From NCBI GenBank assembly GCA_028700655.1, contig JAQVSG010000007.1, forward strand, positions 1 through 49,798: a DNA stretch of 49,798 nt. The letters run 5' to 3'. The number at the start of each line of letters is the position of its first letter. Position 1 is the first letter of the stretch. Source of the DNA: Caldisericia bacterium. Its GTDB lineage: Bacteria; Caldisericota; Caldisericia; UBA6126. The translations under genes were made by a program, and so were the position numbers. Shown here one piece after another: positions 10,087 through 21,400 of the stretch. The notes beneath the pieces are model-generated. The model saw only the letters and a program-made list of their open reading frames with translations. It was not told the DNA's origin and did not search any database.

Positions 10087-11117
10087 CTTTGGATCCTCTG
10101 CAGTAAAACTTGATAGATCTCCTCTGTTTTTCCTGTTTTTTCGACCTTCCCTTTTTGAAACAAAACTGCTTTACTGCCTGAACCAGCCATCCCTATGTCG
10201 GCGTTTGCTGCTTCCCCAGGACCGTTCACTTCACAACCCATCATGGCAACATGCACCGATTTTTGGATTAAAAGGGTATCCTTTTCTAATCTTTCTACAT
10301 AGGACTTCACATCCCATTTGCATCGGCCACAAGTTGGACAACTTGTAATACGAACGCCTGCATACAATCCAAATGTTTGCAATAAATATCGTGCTGCAAG
10401 AACTTCATTTCGTAATTCTCCTGTTAATGAAACACGAATCGTATTGCCAATTTTCCTTTCCAAAAGTGGCTGCAATCCAATCGCTGTTTTTATAATACCA
10501 GGAACCAAAGAGCCTGCTTCAGTCAAGCCAATATGAAGAGGATATGGAAACGTATCAAAAGCCCATTGATTCAGGTATTGGTTTATGCGAATTTCGGAGT
10601 TTTTCACAGATAGAACGATTTGGTCGAAATGTTCTTCCTGAAGAAAATGGATCTCTTTTTGCAACAGAAGTTGCATATTAGAGAGTGCCTCTTCTTCAGT
10701 TTGAACGTTGTGCATTGACCCTCCGTTTAATCCAATACGGATGGGTACAGAATATTCTTTTGCTAAATGTACTATTTTTTTTTGTTCTTCTTTACTCTTA
10801 ATATTAGAAGGATTGAGCCGAAGTTTGTGAACCCCCTTCTTAATGCATTCTGTAGCAATAGAAGGATGAAAATGAACATCTGCTACAATCGGCATTTTGC
10901 TATTGGCCAAAAGAAAAGGAATTGTTTCAACCGCCTCCATATCGGGAAAAGCAACACGAAGAATTTGGCATCCAACGTCCTGAAGTTCCTGGATTTGCTT
11001 CAATGCAACCGATTTTTGAGCAGGGTGGCAGCTTAGCATGCTTTGAATTGCAATAGGATAATCCCCTCCAATACTAATATCACCGATATGAATTACATTT
11101 TTTTTGTTCATGTTCAC
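10071..11117 (-). CDS. ispG: 4-hydroxy-3-methylbut-2-en-1-yl diphosphate synthase
   Basis: 'PIAIQSMLSCHPA', 'LRVAFPDMEAVETIPFL', Fe-S motifs 'SCPTCGRC' and 'GCEVNGPGEA'; short (348 aa) bacterial form. Confidence 0.95.
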   Translation of the reverse strand: MNMNKKNVIHIGDISIGGDYPIAIQSMLSCHPAQKSVALKQIQELQDVGCQILRVAFPDMEAVETIPFLLANSKMPIVADVHFHPSIATECIKKGVHKLRLNPSNIKSKEEQKKIVHLAKEYSVPIRIGLNGGSMHNVQTEEEALSNMQLLLQKEIHFLQEEHFDQIVLSVKNSEIRINQYLNQWAFDTFPYPLHIGLTEAGSLVPGIIKTAIGLQPLLERKIGNTIRVSLTGELRNEVLAARYLLQTFGLYAGVRITSCPTCGRCKWDVKSYVERLEKDTLLIQKSVHVAMMGCEVNGPGEAANADIGMAGSGSKAVLFQKGKVEKTGKTEEIYQVLLQRIQSYSVD

Positions 11118-11160
11118 ATTTTATGATTGAAAGATAGAAAAACAAATTCATACTAAAGGC

Positions 11161-11613
11161 ATGAATCTATTGTATGTATTTATTTTAGCAATGACCCCAA
11201 TTGGAGAATTACGATTGTCGATTCCAAGTGGTATTGGAGCAGGCTTAGGATGGGAGATGGTGTTTCTTGTTTCCCTCGTAGGCAATTTTATTCCCGCCAT
11301 TATACTTATATACACACTGCCCTTACTAGAACCGTTGCGACACCGAACCGACTTCTTCCTTTGGGAATGGTTTGATAAAGCTCTTGTGTATGCAGAGAGA
11401 AAACAAGATCTGGTTCATGCCTATGGATGGATTGGTCTTCTGCTTTTGGTCGCCATACCTCTCCCTGGAACAGGGGCTTATACAGGATCGATCGTTTCTT
11501 TTTTACTTCGAATGCATAAGAATACTTCGTTGTTCTTCATCTTGTTGGGACTTTTTATAGCAGGCGTGATAGTTACGCTTGCAAGCAAGGGCATTATCCA
11601 TTTTTTAGTATAA
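11161..11613 (+). CDS. Small multidrug export-type membrane protein (COG2426-like)
   Basis: 'PIGELRLSIPSGIGAGLGW...NFIPAIILIY...AIPLPGTGAYTGSIVSFLL' matches family motifs. Confidence 0.8.
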   Translation: MNLLYVFILAMTPIGELRLSIPSGIGAGLGWEMVFLVSLVGNFIPAIILIYTLPLLEPLRHRTDFFLWEWFDKALVYAERKQDLVHAYGWIGLLLLVAIPLPGTGAYTGSIVSFLLRMHKNTSLFFILLGLFIAGVIVTLASKGIIHFLV

Positions 11614-11637
11614 TTCCCTAAAGCTAAGGAGGATGAA

Positions 11638-12759
11638 ATGAAAAGAATTGTTTTTTTTGTACTTCTTTTTGCTCTTACTTGTAGTATGCCCCTGCATAGT
11701 TTCGCTCTGGCATCTGATAAACCTGATACAATGGAAATTAACAAAGATTCCTTCTACGCCGGAGAGATCTATCAAATTCCTTCCATCGAAGTGGAACACA
11801 ATCTTTTTCTCATTGGTTCCACCGTAAAAAACAATGCGAACACAGGAAAAGACGTATTTGCCTTGGGCAACAATTACACGCAATCAGGTACCACAAAGGG
11901 GAATGCCTTTCTCTGTGGAAATAAAATTTGGATTGAGGGCGCTATTCAAGGAGATGTTTTTGTCATAGGCAACATTGTCGAGATTTCACCAGAGAGTACC
12001 ATTGAAGGAAATCTTTTTGTCGTTTGTAGTACCTTAACAATGGAAGGTATCGTAGACGGTTTAGTTCAGTTTTCAGGAGACACCATTCGTTTTATTGGCA
12101 AATCCAGTGGGGCCGATATGAATGCCAACACGATCATCATTGAAGATGGTGCCCAGATTCATCAACTTCGATACAACAGCAATGCATCGCTATCGGTTTC
12201 AGACAATGCTGAAATTGTAACAATAGATATGAAGCCAATGCCCACGAAGCCGGTAGAAATAGAAACCCCTCCTCCTAGAAAGTCATTTCCTGTTCGTTCC
12301 AAGGTATTCGCGTTGCTTTCTTCCTTGCTACTAGCTTTCCTAGTGTTCTATTTGTTTCATACTAGCAGTAAAAAAGCGTTAGATACACTGAAAAACCACT
12401 TTTGGACGTCTCTAGGAATAGGTCTTTTATTTCTCATAGCTCTACCGGTTTGCCTATTAGTACTATTTGTTATTGGTTTTGGGTGGAAAGTTGCTCTTTC
12501 TTTGCTTTTCGGAGCTACAGCAATGTGGATGTTTTCTCATGCACTTGCAGGGATTGCAACAGGGTATTTTGTATTCCAATGGATCGCTAAAAAGGAACGA
12601 TTTGATTGGTTAAACATATGTATTGGTGTGGTTACCCTATTTTTCATTCAATGGATTCCGGTTGTGGGTAGAATCTTTAGCTTCCTGCTTACTACCCTCT
12701 CATTTGGTGCGTTTCTACAAGTTTTATGGAAACAAAACCGTATGGGGAATAAAGAATAG
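11638..12759 (+). CDS. Membrane protein with bactofilin-like (polymer-forming cytoskeletal) beta-helix repeat domain
   Basis: Signal peptide; repeats 'GDVFVIGNIVEISPESTIEGNLFVVCSTLTMEGIVDGLVQFSGDTIRFIGK'; four or more C-terminal TM helices. Confidence 0.75.
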   Translation: MKRIVFFVLLFALTCSMPLHSFALASDKPDTMEINKDSFYAGEIYQIPSIEVEHNLFLIGSTVKNNANTGKDVFALGNNYTQSGTTKGNAFLCGNKIWIEGAIQGDVFVIGNIVEISPESTIEGNLFVVCSTLTMEGIVDGLVQFSGDTIRFIGKSSGADMNANTIIIEDGAQIHQLRYNSNASLSVSDNAEIVTIDMKPMPTKPVEIETPPPRKSFPVRSKVFALLSSLLLAFLVFYLFHTSSKKALDTLKNHFWTSLGIGLLFLIALPVCLLVLFVIGFGWKVALSLLFGATAMWMFSHALAGIATGYFVFQWIAKKERFDWLNICIGVVTLFFIQWIPVVGRIFSFLLTTLSFGAFLQVLWKQNRMGNKE

Positions 12760-12822
12760 TTTTCTTGTCGATAAAACGGGTACAAAGGACTACAGGTCGT
12801 AATGATGAGTTTGAAAAAGAAC

Positions 12823-12908
12823 TGCCGAAGGGGGGACTCGAACCCTCACGGAGAGTGAACTCCTGCAGATTTTGAGTCTGCCGCGTCTACCAGTTTCGCC
12901 ACTTCGGC
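12823..12908 (-). tRNA. tRNA-Leu (anticodon CAA)
   Basis: Minus strand GCCGAAGTGGCGAAACTGGTAGACGCGGCAGACTCAAAATCTGCAGGAGTTCACTCTCCGTGAGGGTTCGAGTCCCCCCTTCGGCA: 7-bp acceptor stem, CTCAAAA anticodon loop, long variable arm, GGTTCGAGTCC T-arm; CCA not encoded. Confidence 0.95.
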
Positions 12909-12974
12909 ATCGTTTATCGAAATCGATATTGTATTGTACATTAAAATTTGAAAATTTAAACCCTCAGCGCAAGA

Positions 12975-13832
12975 CTATTGCATACAAATGTATAAAAACA
13001 AAGGTTCAATGGAGTGATACGTTTTGTCAATATCAGAGCGCACTCCATGGCCAGCTTCGGGGTCAATTTTCATGGTGCATGGAATGCCTACAAGAGAACA
13101 CTTTTCTTCAAGCGCATAGGCCATTGAAACTGGCACAATGGGATCCATTGCACCATGAATAATGCAAGGGGAACACTCATTTTCATCAACATCCACGTCG
13201 TAAGTAATTAATCCCAATTCAAAATCTGCGGAGTGTGTGGGCAAAATACCCCCCCATAAAGATATAATACCTTTTAATCTTTCTTTGTTGTCCCACTCCC
13301 GATCGTCATAAGCAACATGACAGGAAGTTATGGCGCCAGCAGAAGAGCCTCCAACAAGGATTGTGTTTTCGTCAATACCATATATAGAGGCATTTTTTAT
13401 AAGCCAATCGATGGCATCACGTGAATCATCAACGGCTGCTTCAATAATGTTGTCCATTGTAAAAGGGTAGGGAAGATCCTGAGCCAACCTGTAGTTAATG
13501 GTACATGTTACATATCCTAGCTGAGCAAATTCAAGACAACGCTTCCGCATGTTTTCCTTGGATCCGCTAACAAATCCTCCTCCATGAATCCACACCAACA
13601 AAGGTCTTTTCTCGGTTGGTTCTTCAATGGGAGAAATGATGTCCATTTCTAATTGCAGGGTCGATCGATTTGATGTTTCAATACTTTTGTAAACAACATC
13701 GTAGTCCATTTTTAATTGGTCGGTCTGAAAGATTTCTTCCAAGTACCGTACCTTTTTATCTTGACTAAAAGAAGTAAATGTAGGAACAATACACAAAAGG
13801 CTAATCAGAAAGACAATGCATATTCTTTTCAT
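12975..13832 (-). CDS. Exported alpha/beta hydrolase (esterase/lipase-like)
   Basis: 'WIHGGGFVSGS' oxyanion motif, 'GGSSAGA' nucleophile elbow, C-terminal 'AGHG'; signal peptide. Confidence 0.85.
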   Translation of the reverse strand: MKRICIVFLISLLCIVPTFTSFSQDKKVRYLEEIFQTDQLKMDYDVVYKSIETSNRSTLQLEMDIISPIEEPTEKRPLLVWIHGGGFVSGSKENMRKRCLEFAQLGYVTCTINYRLAQDLPYPFTMDNIIEAAVDDSRDAIDWLIKNASIYGIDENTILVGGSSAGAITSCHVAYDDREWDNKERLKGIISLWGGILPTHSADFELGLITYDVDVDENECSPCIIHGAMDPIVPVSMAYALEEKCSLVGIPCTMKIDPEAGHGVRSDIDKTYHSIEPLFLYICMQ

Positions 13833-13854
13833 ACTTGATATCCTCCCTCAAAGA

Positions 13855-13883
13855 TCTGCCACAGTGGCAAGAACTGTGGCAGA
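13855..13883. terminator. Intergenic hairpin between pruA and the esterase (terminator or attenuator candidate)
   Basis: TCTGCCACAG-TGGCAAGAA-CTGTGGCAGA: perfect 10-bp stem, 9-nt loop; no clear U-tract. Confidence 0.4.
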
Positions 13884-13902
13884 TACTGTAGTAGGGTTGC
13901 TT

Positions 13903-15531
13903 TTATTCTTCGTCCATAAAGGGGTATACAAAGTCTTTGGCAGGGGTAAAACACTCTTTGGTATTACGAATGCTAGTCCAGCGAAGGAGGTTAAATTCAC
14001 TCCCTGCTTTATCGTTGGTTCCAGAGCTTCTACCTCCACCAAATGGTTGGTGCCCAACAACAGCCCCTGTTGTTTTGTCATTGATATAAAAATTCCCGGC
14101 AGCATGTCGAAGAACATGTTCTGCCAGGATAACGGCTTCACGATCTTGGGCAAAGACACCTCCGGTTAATCCATACGCAGAGGTTGTATTACACAATTCA
14201 AGAGTATCTTCATACTTTTCATCTTCATAGATGTAAAAAGTAATGACGGGTCCGAATATTTCTTCTTCCATCGTTTTAAAGTGTGGATCGGTCGTTAGAA
14301 TAATGGTTGGCTCTATAAAATATCCCTTGCTATCATCACAAGTACCACCCCAAATTATTTGAGCATCTTTATGGTCTTTGGCATACTGAATATACCCTTT
14401 AATCTTGTCAAAAGAAGGTTTATCGATAACAGCATTGATAAAAGCAGAGAAATCTCGAACATCGCCCATTTTAACACGGCTCAGTTGTTCTTGAAGTTCT
14501 TTCCAAATAGCATTCCACTGTGATTTTGGCAAATATGCTCTTGAATTGGCAGAGCACTTTTGCCCTTGGTATTCAAAAGCACCTCGCACAATAGCTGTGG
14601 AAACTTCCCTAGGGCACGCTGAGGAATGTACAACCAGAAAATCTTTTCCTCCTGTTTCTCCAACAATGCGAGGGTATGATTTATACTTGGATAGATTTTC
14701 AGAAGATCGTTTCCATAGCATTTGGAATACCTCTGTAGATCCAGTAAAGTGAACACCTGCAAAATGTGGACTATCCAAAACAATGTCTGTGATGGCAGAA
14801 GAAGGGCCAGGAATAAAATTGATAACGCCTTTGGGAAGACCTGCTTCAAATAGAATTTTCATGAATACATAATTGGAATACACAGCGGTTCTCGCTGGTT
14901 TCCATAGAGAAACATTCCCCATAATCGCAGGAGCTGTTGGAAGATTGCCTCCAATAGAAGTAAAATTGAACGGTGTGATGGCATAAATAAACCCTTCCAA
15001 GGGTCGATACTCCAGGCGATTCCATATGCCCCTGGAATTGTTTGGTTGTGTTTGATAAATCTTTTGCATGAAGTGTACGTTGTATCGTAAGAAATCCGCT
15101 AACTCTGCAACACAATCAATTTCAGCCTGGTATGCATTCTTGCTTTGACACAACATTGTGGCTGCATTCATTTCCGCTCGATACGGTCCTGCTAAAAGTT
15201 CAGCAGCTCGTAGAAAAATAGCAGCTCTTTCTTCCCATGGCATGATAGACCACTTTAACCAAGCTTCTTGCGAAGATTCGATGGCATCTTGAATTTCGCG
15301 CTCACCTGCTTGATGGAACTCTGCCAGGATATGTTGATGATCGTGAGGACATATACATGAAGCCATATGGCCGGTTTTAACTTCTTTACCGTCAATAATT
15401 AATGGAATCTCTATTTTTGTCTGAATCATTTCGTCAAGCTTCTTCTTTAATTGAATTCTCTCGGGAGAATTCGGGGCATACGATAAAATAGGCTCATTGA
15501 TAGGAGCCGGAATTTTATAGTTCGAATTCAT
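13903..15531 (-). CDS. pruA: L-glutamate gamma-semialdehyde (1-pyrroline-5-carboxylate) dehydrogenase
   Basis: 'ITPFNFTSIGGNLPTAPAIMGN', 'GETGGKDFLVVH', 'FEYQGQKCSANSRAY', 'QPFGGGRSSGTNDKAGS' P5CDH motifs; ATG at 15531 with GGAGGT upstream. Confidence 0.92.
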   Translation of the reverse strand: MNSNYKIPAPINEPILSYAPNSPERIQLKKKLDEMIQTKIEIPLIIDGKEVKTGHMASCICPHDHQHILAEFHQAGEREIQDAIESSQEAWLKWSIMPWEERAAIFLRAAELLAGPYRAEMNAATMLCQSKNAYQAEIDCVAELADFLRYNVHFMQKIYQTQPNNSRGIWNRLEYRPLEGFIYAITPFNFTSIGGNLPTAPAIMGNVSLWKPARTAVYSNYVFMKILFEAGLPKGVINFIPGPSSAITDIVLDSPHFAGVHFTGSTEVFQMLWKRSSENLSKYKSYPRIVGETGGKDFLVVHSSACPREVSTAIVRGAFEYQGQKCSANSRAYLPKSQWNAIWKELQEQLSRVKMGDVRDFSAFINAVIDKPSFDKIKGYIQYAKDHKDAQIIWGGTCDDSKGYFIEPTIILTTDPHFKTMEEEIFGPVITFYIYEDEKYEDTLELCNTTSAYGLTGGVFAQDREAVILAEHVLRHAAGNFYINDKTTGAVVGHQPFGGGRSSGTNDKAGSEFNLLRWTSIRNTKECFTPAKDFVYPFMDEE

Positions 15532-15609
15532 ACCTACCTCCAGTAATTTTTTGTGTACCATTATTATATCAAACTAGCCGATAAAAAAATGACAAAAGAC
15601 CGGAACTAT

Positions 15610-16506
15610 TTATCGTTTTTTCCCCTGATTAACTGTCCATAAACTGAGCACAATCAAAAGAGATCCAACCCATTGCAACGGAGACATTGTCTCGTGCAAT
15701 AGAAAGTATCCTCCCACAACTCCTGCTACAGGAATGAAATTTACATAGGTGGATACAACAGTAACTCCAATGACTTTCACGGTATAGTTGTAGAAAAAAA
15801 ATGCCAACACAGAACAGACAATAGATAAGAATAGAAAATGGCTCCAAAGATGTCGAGGAACAGTCACTAAATATCCTTTCTCAAGAATTGCGAAAGGAAG
15901 CAACAGAAAAAATCCATAAATACTTTGCCATGCAGTCGCATGCAATGTATCCATTCGCGAGTGCAGATGAGATGCTAAGAAAGTAAATAACACCCAACAA
16001 CCCACTGCACCCAACATTAATAAATTGCCTTTTAATGGATCCGGGGCTGCACTTGATGAACCTTGTGCAGAAACAATAAAGTACGCTCCCAAAAAAGAGA
16101 TTCCAATAGAAAGGATCTGCCACAAACGAAGATGTATACGGTGGAGTATACTAGTCGTCAAAGCAGTAACAATGGGGATAAGAGCTATAATAATAGAAGC
16201 ATTGGATGCAGTTGTATACCCAATGCCTCGAGCTTCAAACCAAAAATACAAAGCAACCCCCGACATACCACTAAAAAAAAGCAGAAGGTGATCCATCCAA
16301 GAAAGTTGTTTTTTTCTTTTAAGAAAAATCAAAACGACCGAGAAAATACAGGCAACAATACCATATCTAATAGTAGTCATCGTCATGGGAGGGATCCCTG
16401 CTAACAAAATGGCTTTCATACTTACAAATGACAAGCCCCACGAAGTAACCGAAAACAAAACAAGAAGATTCGCAAAAATACGAATCCGGGGATTCAATTC
16501 TTTCAT
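15610..16506 (-). CDS. EamA/DMT-family permease
   Basis: About 10 TM segments, duplicated EamA-like halves ('SWGLSFVSMKAILLAGIPPMTMTTIRY'). Confidence 0.85.
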   Translation of the reverse strand: MKELNPRIRIFANLLVLFSVTSWGLSFVSMKAILLAGIPPMTMTTIRYGIVACIFSVVLIFLKRKKQLSWMDHLLLFFSGMSGVALYFWFEARGIGYTTASNASIIIALIPIVTALTTSILHRIHLRLWQILSIGISFLGAYFIVSAQGSSSAAPDPLKGNLLMLGAVGCWVLFTFLASHLHSRMDTLHATAWQSIYGFFLLLPFAILEKGYLVTVPRHLWSHFLFLSIVCSVLAFFFYNYTVKVIGVTVVSTYVNFIPVAGVVGGYFLLHETMSPLQWVGSLLIVLSLWTVNQGKKR

Positions 16507-16518
16507 GAAGTGGAAACT

Positions 16519-17085
16519 TTAATGTTTAAGCAATTCGGTCTTCTTTAAAGCCTTTTCTATAATCATTGCTAAAACTCCCCCGCTAATGGCGGTAAACAAC
16601 TGTGTAACACCAAATGCCTGTGCTACAGGTTGAGGAAGTTGTAGGATGAAAGCAATGGTTACCGCAAAAACGCCGTATTTTAATGCAGACCCAAAGACGA
16701 CCCCCAATAGTGTTTTATACAATTGTGGAGTTCGACTTCTAAACAAAGAAAAAACAATCACTAACACTGTATTCCCTATCATAATCACGGGGACCATCTC
16801 AGGTCTCCCCATGATACCAACGGCCACTGCTATCAAGGGCGTAATGAGGCCAAGAGAAACGCCTCCCCAAACCCCCAAAAGCATACAAGCCATAAATAGC
16901 ATAAGGTTGACAACAGGACCGGTAATAGGTTGCGGAAGCTGCAGCATTTGGAAACCAATAGTGATGGCAATTAAAATGGCCAATCGTACCATCCATTGAA
17001 CAGGATAACGTATTTTTGAAGTTTTTTGTGTACTCAATTTCCACCTCAGTTCAAATAGGATATTATTATTATATAATGTTTTCAT
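16519..17085 (-). CDS. Multi-pass membrane protein, possibly ECF transporter S component-like
   Basis: Five to six TM helices; 'GPVVNLMLFMACMLLGVWGGVSLGLITPLIA' resembles S-component folds; internal ATG at 17085 preferred. Confidence 0.5.
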   Translation of the reverse strand: MKTLYNNNILFELRWKLSTQKTSKIRYPVQWMVRLAILIAITIGFQMLQLPQPITGPVVNLMLFMACMLLGVWGGVSLGLITPLIAVAVGIMGRPEMVPVIMIGNTVLVIVFSLFRSRTPQLYKTLLGVVFGSALKYGVFAVTIAFILQLPQPVAQAFGVTQLFTAISGGVLAMIIEKALKKTELLKH

Positions 17086-17141
17086 GTTAGAAAGGATGCA
17101 AACGCGAACCCACGAAAAAAAAATAAGGAATAGGAAAACCA

Positions 17142-18404
17142 ATGTCTAAGAATATCCGATTCATTCACTGTAGCGATCTTCATTTAGAAGCACCATTCAA
17201 AGGTGTGCAACTAGAGAACGAAGAGATTTGGAAACAATTGGAAGGATCTACTTTTAAATCGTTTGAAAAGGTAGTTCAAACCGCTATAGCTCAACAGGTA
17301 GATTTTGTTGTTATTGCAGGTGATATATACAACTCTTCCATGAAAAGCATTCGAGCACAACTCTTTTTTTTGAATCAAATGCGATTGTTAGCTCACCACC
17401 AGATTCCCTGTTTATTTGTACATGGCAACCATGATTCTTTGGATAGTTGGATGATAAAAGCAGAATTTCCTACTTCGATCTTTCAATTCTCTCCCTTTGT
17501 CTCGTGTAAAAGCTTGTATCGTGATAACGAGGACACCCCTTATGTGAATATTATCGGATACAGTTACCCTTCACGAGACATTCAAAAAAATATCGCCAAA
17601 GAAATCGCTGCATTTTCACAATCACTAGACCCAAACACCTATAACGTAGGACTTCTTCATTGCAATGTTGGTGGAGACCCTACCACAGAAAATTATGCCC
17701 CCTGCTCATTGCAAGATCTTCTTGCCTCCAATATTCACTATTGGGCTTTGGGTCATGTACACACTAGAAAAATTCTACACGACGATCATCCAGCGGTAGT
17801 ATATCCAGGAAACATCCAAGGGTTGCACATCAACGATACTCAAAAAAAGGGATTCTACATAGTAAATGTTCATGATGGGGAAACAGAATGCAGCTTTATA
17901 GAAACCAGCTCTTTTCTCTGGTTTCACCCAACCATACAAGTGCAAGAAAAACATATCGATTCCTTGATTGAATCTATGATACAAGAAATGGTAGATCAAA
18001 CCCAAGACTCTCCCGGAATATTCCGTTTTGAATTGGAAGGGCACACCCCTCTTCACCAGGAACTACAGAATCACAACCAAGAAATGGAAGAAACCATTCG
18101 CGAAAACATAGAACAAGAAAATTGTTATTTGGAGTCTATTCGCATACGAACAAAACCCTATTTAGATATGGACGCAATTCGAAAACGAAATGATTTTAGT
18201 AGTTTGTTTTTAAAAAAAACAGAGGACCTTTTGCATACAGAAAACCCCACAGAAAAGATGAAAGAATTGATGGATGAAGCTCTTATGCAAAAACTTTTCC
18301 GCATGATACCAGGAAAAGACACTCAAATTCCGTGGAACCGTATTATTTCCCAAGCACAAGGCCTTGGTTTAGAATTGTTATCGGAAGACCAAAATGAAGA
18401 TTAA
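17142..18404 (+). CDS. SbcD/YhaO-like DNA repair metallophosphoesterase
   Basis: 'FIHCSDLHLEAPFKG', 'VVIAGDIYN', 'FVHGNHDS', 'ALGHVHTRKIL', 'VVYPGNIQGLHINDTQKKGFYIV'. Confidence 0.88.
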   Translation: MSKNIRFIHCSDLHLEAPFKGVQLENEEIWKQLEGSTFKSFEKVVQTAIAQQVDFVVIAGDIYNSSMKSIRAQLFFLNQMRLLAHHQIPCLFVHGNHDSLDSWMIKAEFPTSIFQFSPFVSCKSLYRDNEDTPYVNIIGYSYPSRDIQKNIAKEIAAFSQSLDPNTYNVGLLHCNVGGDPTTENYAPCSLQDLLASNIHYWALGHVHTRKILHDDHPAVVYPGNIQGLHINDTQKKGFYIVNVHDGETECSFIETSSFLWFHPTIQVQEKHIDSLIESMIQEMVDQTQDSPGIFRFELEGHTPLHQELQNHNQEMEETIRENIEQENCYLESIRIRTKPYLDMDAIRKRNDFSSLFLKKTEDLLHTENPTEKMKELMDEALMQKLFRMIPGKDTQIPWNRIISQAQGLGLELLSEDQNED

Positions 18405-21400
18405 ATCCATGTACATTGACCAGTTTGGTGGATACGAGAAAACAAGAATGAATCTTTCCCCGGGTTTTTCTCTATTTTATGGGCATAACGAAAGCGGAAA
18501 AACGACTTTACGACAATTCTTTCAGCAGGCATTGTTTGGTTTCCCAAAAAAAGCGTCCAAAACCGATACCTTATACCCTCCTTTTAACGGTGGTAAACCA
18601 TCAGGCACAATGCACATCATCACTGCCTCTGACAAAGAATATCAAATTCAAAGACAAGATCAAAAAGTATCGGTTCTTTTCCCAGATCAAACATTGTCCA
18701 ACAAAGAAATTGATCACTCTTTATGGAACGGGATTGACAAAGAAACCTTCCGACAAGTTTTTTGCATGGACGTTAAAGACTGGAATGGACTGTCATTACT
18801 GAATAAAGAAGAAATGCAGAATCGGTTTTTGTCGGCTAGCTTTGGAGTTCGATCACTTTCCTACGCATTAAACCAACTTCAAAAAAAATACAAAGAGATT
18901 TTAATCCCCCACGGCAGAACACAGTTATTGAATACTTTACATAAGGAACTCAAAGAGGTTAAGAAAAAAATTCGCGATAGAGAACAAATGAGTGCCGAGT
19001 ATATCCAATGGAACGATGAAGTAGAATCTCTCAATCATAGCATTCAAGAGATCCAAAAGGACATCGAAACCCTCCAAAAAGAATACGAACAAAGAGCTCT
19101 TTGGAATGATATGAAAAACGATTGGGCATCGTACCAGACAAAAAGTAAGGAGATAGAAAAGTTCCCTCTTCTTTTCAATTCTGTTGAGTTTCCTCAAAGC
19201 AAACTGGAAAAAGCAAAAGAATGGGAAAATGAGATACAAATTCTCACTGAATCGCAGGAAAAGATTAACAAAGAACGATCTACCCTTCAGCAGCAACAAG
19301 AATCTATCTCTATCCCATCTTCTATCCTAAATTTAGCATCTTCTATTCGTCAACTTATCGAGCAAAAAAAACAATATGCCCAAGCAATTGAAGATTTTCC
19401 TATCATACGGTTTGAGAAAAGAAACAAAAAAGAACAAATACGCCAGCTTCTTGCCAAAATTGACCCTCAGTGGAACGAAGATACTCTTCAGAAGAATACT
19501 CCGCAAACAGCAGAAGAAGAATTGCATATTCATCATTTGAGAAAAGATTACAACAATCTTCTGCAACAACTCCAAAATATTGAAAATTCGAAAAGTAAAA
19601 ATGAAGAAGATCAATCCGTTTTGCAACAAAAACTACAAAAAATAGAGAGACACATTCAAGAAGAAAAATCCAAAGTTCTGACAAATCAGGAATATGCTTC
19701 GATTGTCACTCATTATGAACAGTGCAAAGAATTCCAAAAACAGCTTTCTTTTTTGCAGCAAAAAGAATGGGAATCCAGTGTTCAATCTCACGTTCCTGTA
19801 TTGCCACCAAAGCATATCCTAATCATACTCTATTCTTTGCTATTGGTGAGTCTGTCGAGTGTGGCTCTCTTCCAGACTGTTGCAATCGTTCGATATATTG
19901 CATATAGTGCGGGCTTGGGTAGTCTTCTTTCTCTTTTCTACCTCTTGGGCTTTAAGCAGCAAGGAACTTCAAAAAGCGAAACAATGGCATTGAAAGAAAA
20001 AATAGAGGCCTATTGTAAAAAACACCAAATTCCCCTGCATTCTTTTGAAAATTCTGATATCAAAACCCTTTTAACAACATGGGAAGAAACAATTCAAAAT
20101 CATCGAGATCGAATACAAGCTGTTACAAGATGGAACGAAAGTATTATCGACATTCAATCCGATCTATTGCGGCTTGATTCTCAGGTGGAAAAGATCAACA
20201 ATCAACTGGCAGATACAAAACAAAAAGTAACCAACATCGCTCAAAAATGGGACACATGGAAACATACGCATCAGCTCTTAAATCAAATAGAAATTCATGA
20301 TGCAGAACTTTTATTTTCATTAATCAAAGATGCTCAAGGCAAATGGGCTTCATTGGGGCAATACGTAGAGAGACAAGCCTTGCTTAAGGCCACCATTGGC
20401 GATGTACAACGTCAATTAAAAGCTGTTCTTGACAGCCTTGGAGAAAACATATCCAAAGAATCCTTATCCGCAGAATATATCACTTCATTACAAAAACGAT
20501 TGGCTGATGCAGAAGAAGCAGCCCATCGCAAAAAAGAACTCGAGATACACATTGCACAATTACAACGCAATCAAACAGACATACAGGAACGCCTGCATAT
20601 AAAAGTGGAACAATACCATTCCCTTTTGCAGTCATGTCAGGTCTCTGATATGGAGGATTTAGAAATACAAACAAAAAAATACCAGTCCTTCCAAAGAGTA
20701 AAGGAGGAACAAGAATTGCTGTTCCACCGACTGTATGGCAAAGTAGGGAATGAAGAAAAATGGAACATTACGCTGCAAACTCTTTCCAAAATTGATTTTC
20801 AAGAAAATGAAGGAAGCTTGCAGCGTTGCAAAGCCAGTATCTCATCATTAGAAAACCAAGCCAATGATGCCATTGAAAAACGTGGCAAATTACAACAGAA
20901 AAAAGAAGATGTGTATTCCAACACAGAGATGGAGTATCTTCAGCAACAAAAAGAATCTCTTGAAAACAGCTTGCAAGAAAAAGCCGAAGAGTGGTTAACA
21001 TATATGGTTGCGTACAATCTTATCCAAAAAACGAAATCTGTTTTTGAAGAAAAACAGCAACCTGGTGTCATTCGATATGCTAGTGATTGGATTTATGAAA
21101 TCACAGATCATCGATACAGATTAATGAAAACAAGCGATTCTGAAAACAGCCAAGAAAGTTTTGTACTCTACGATACAACCGATAAAAGAAAAACAGAAAA
21201 TGAGTGGAGTGATGGTTTAGCAGATCAGGTTTATCTAGCAATCCGAATTGGCCTCATCCATGAATTATCCGAGCACGGAGAGACATTGCCTGTATTTCTT
21301 GATGACATTTTTGTGCGTTTCGATGCAGAAAGACAAAAGAGAGCAGCAGCTCTCTTGTTTGAAATGTCAAAGAAACACCAAATCTTTTATTTCACTTGCC

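Noticed and set aside
13412-13427. ATCACGTGAATC as a parS variant
   Set aside because: Too many mismatches outside CACGTGAA and located inside the esterase coding sequence.
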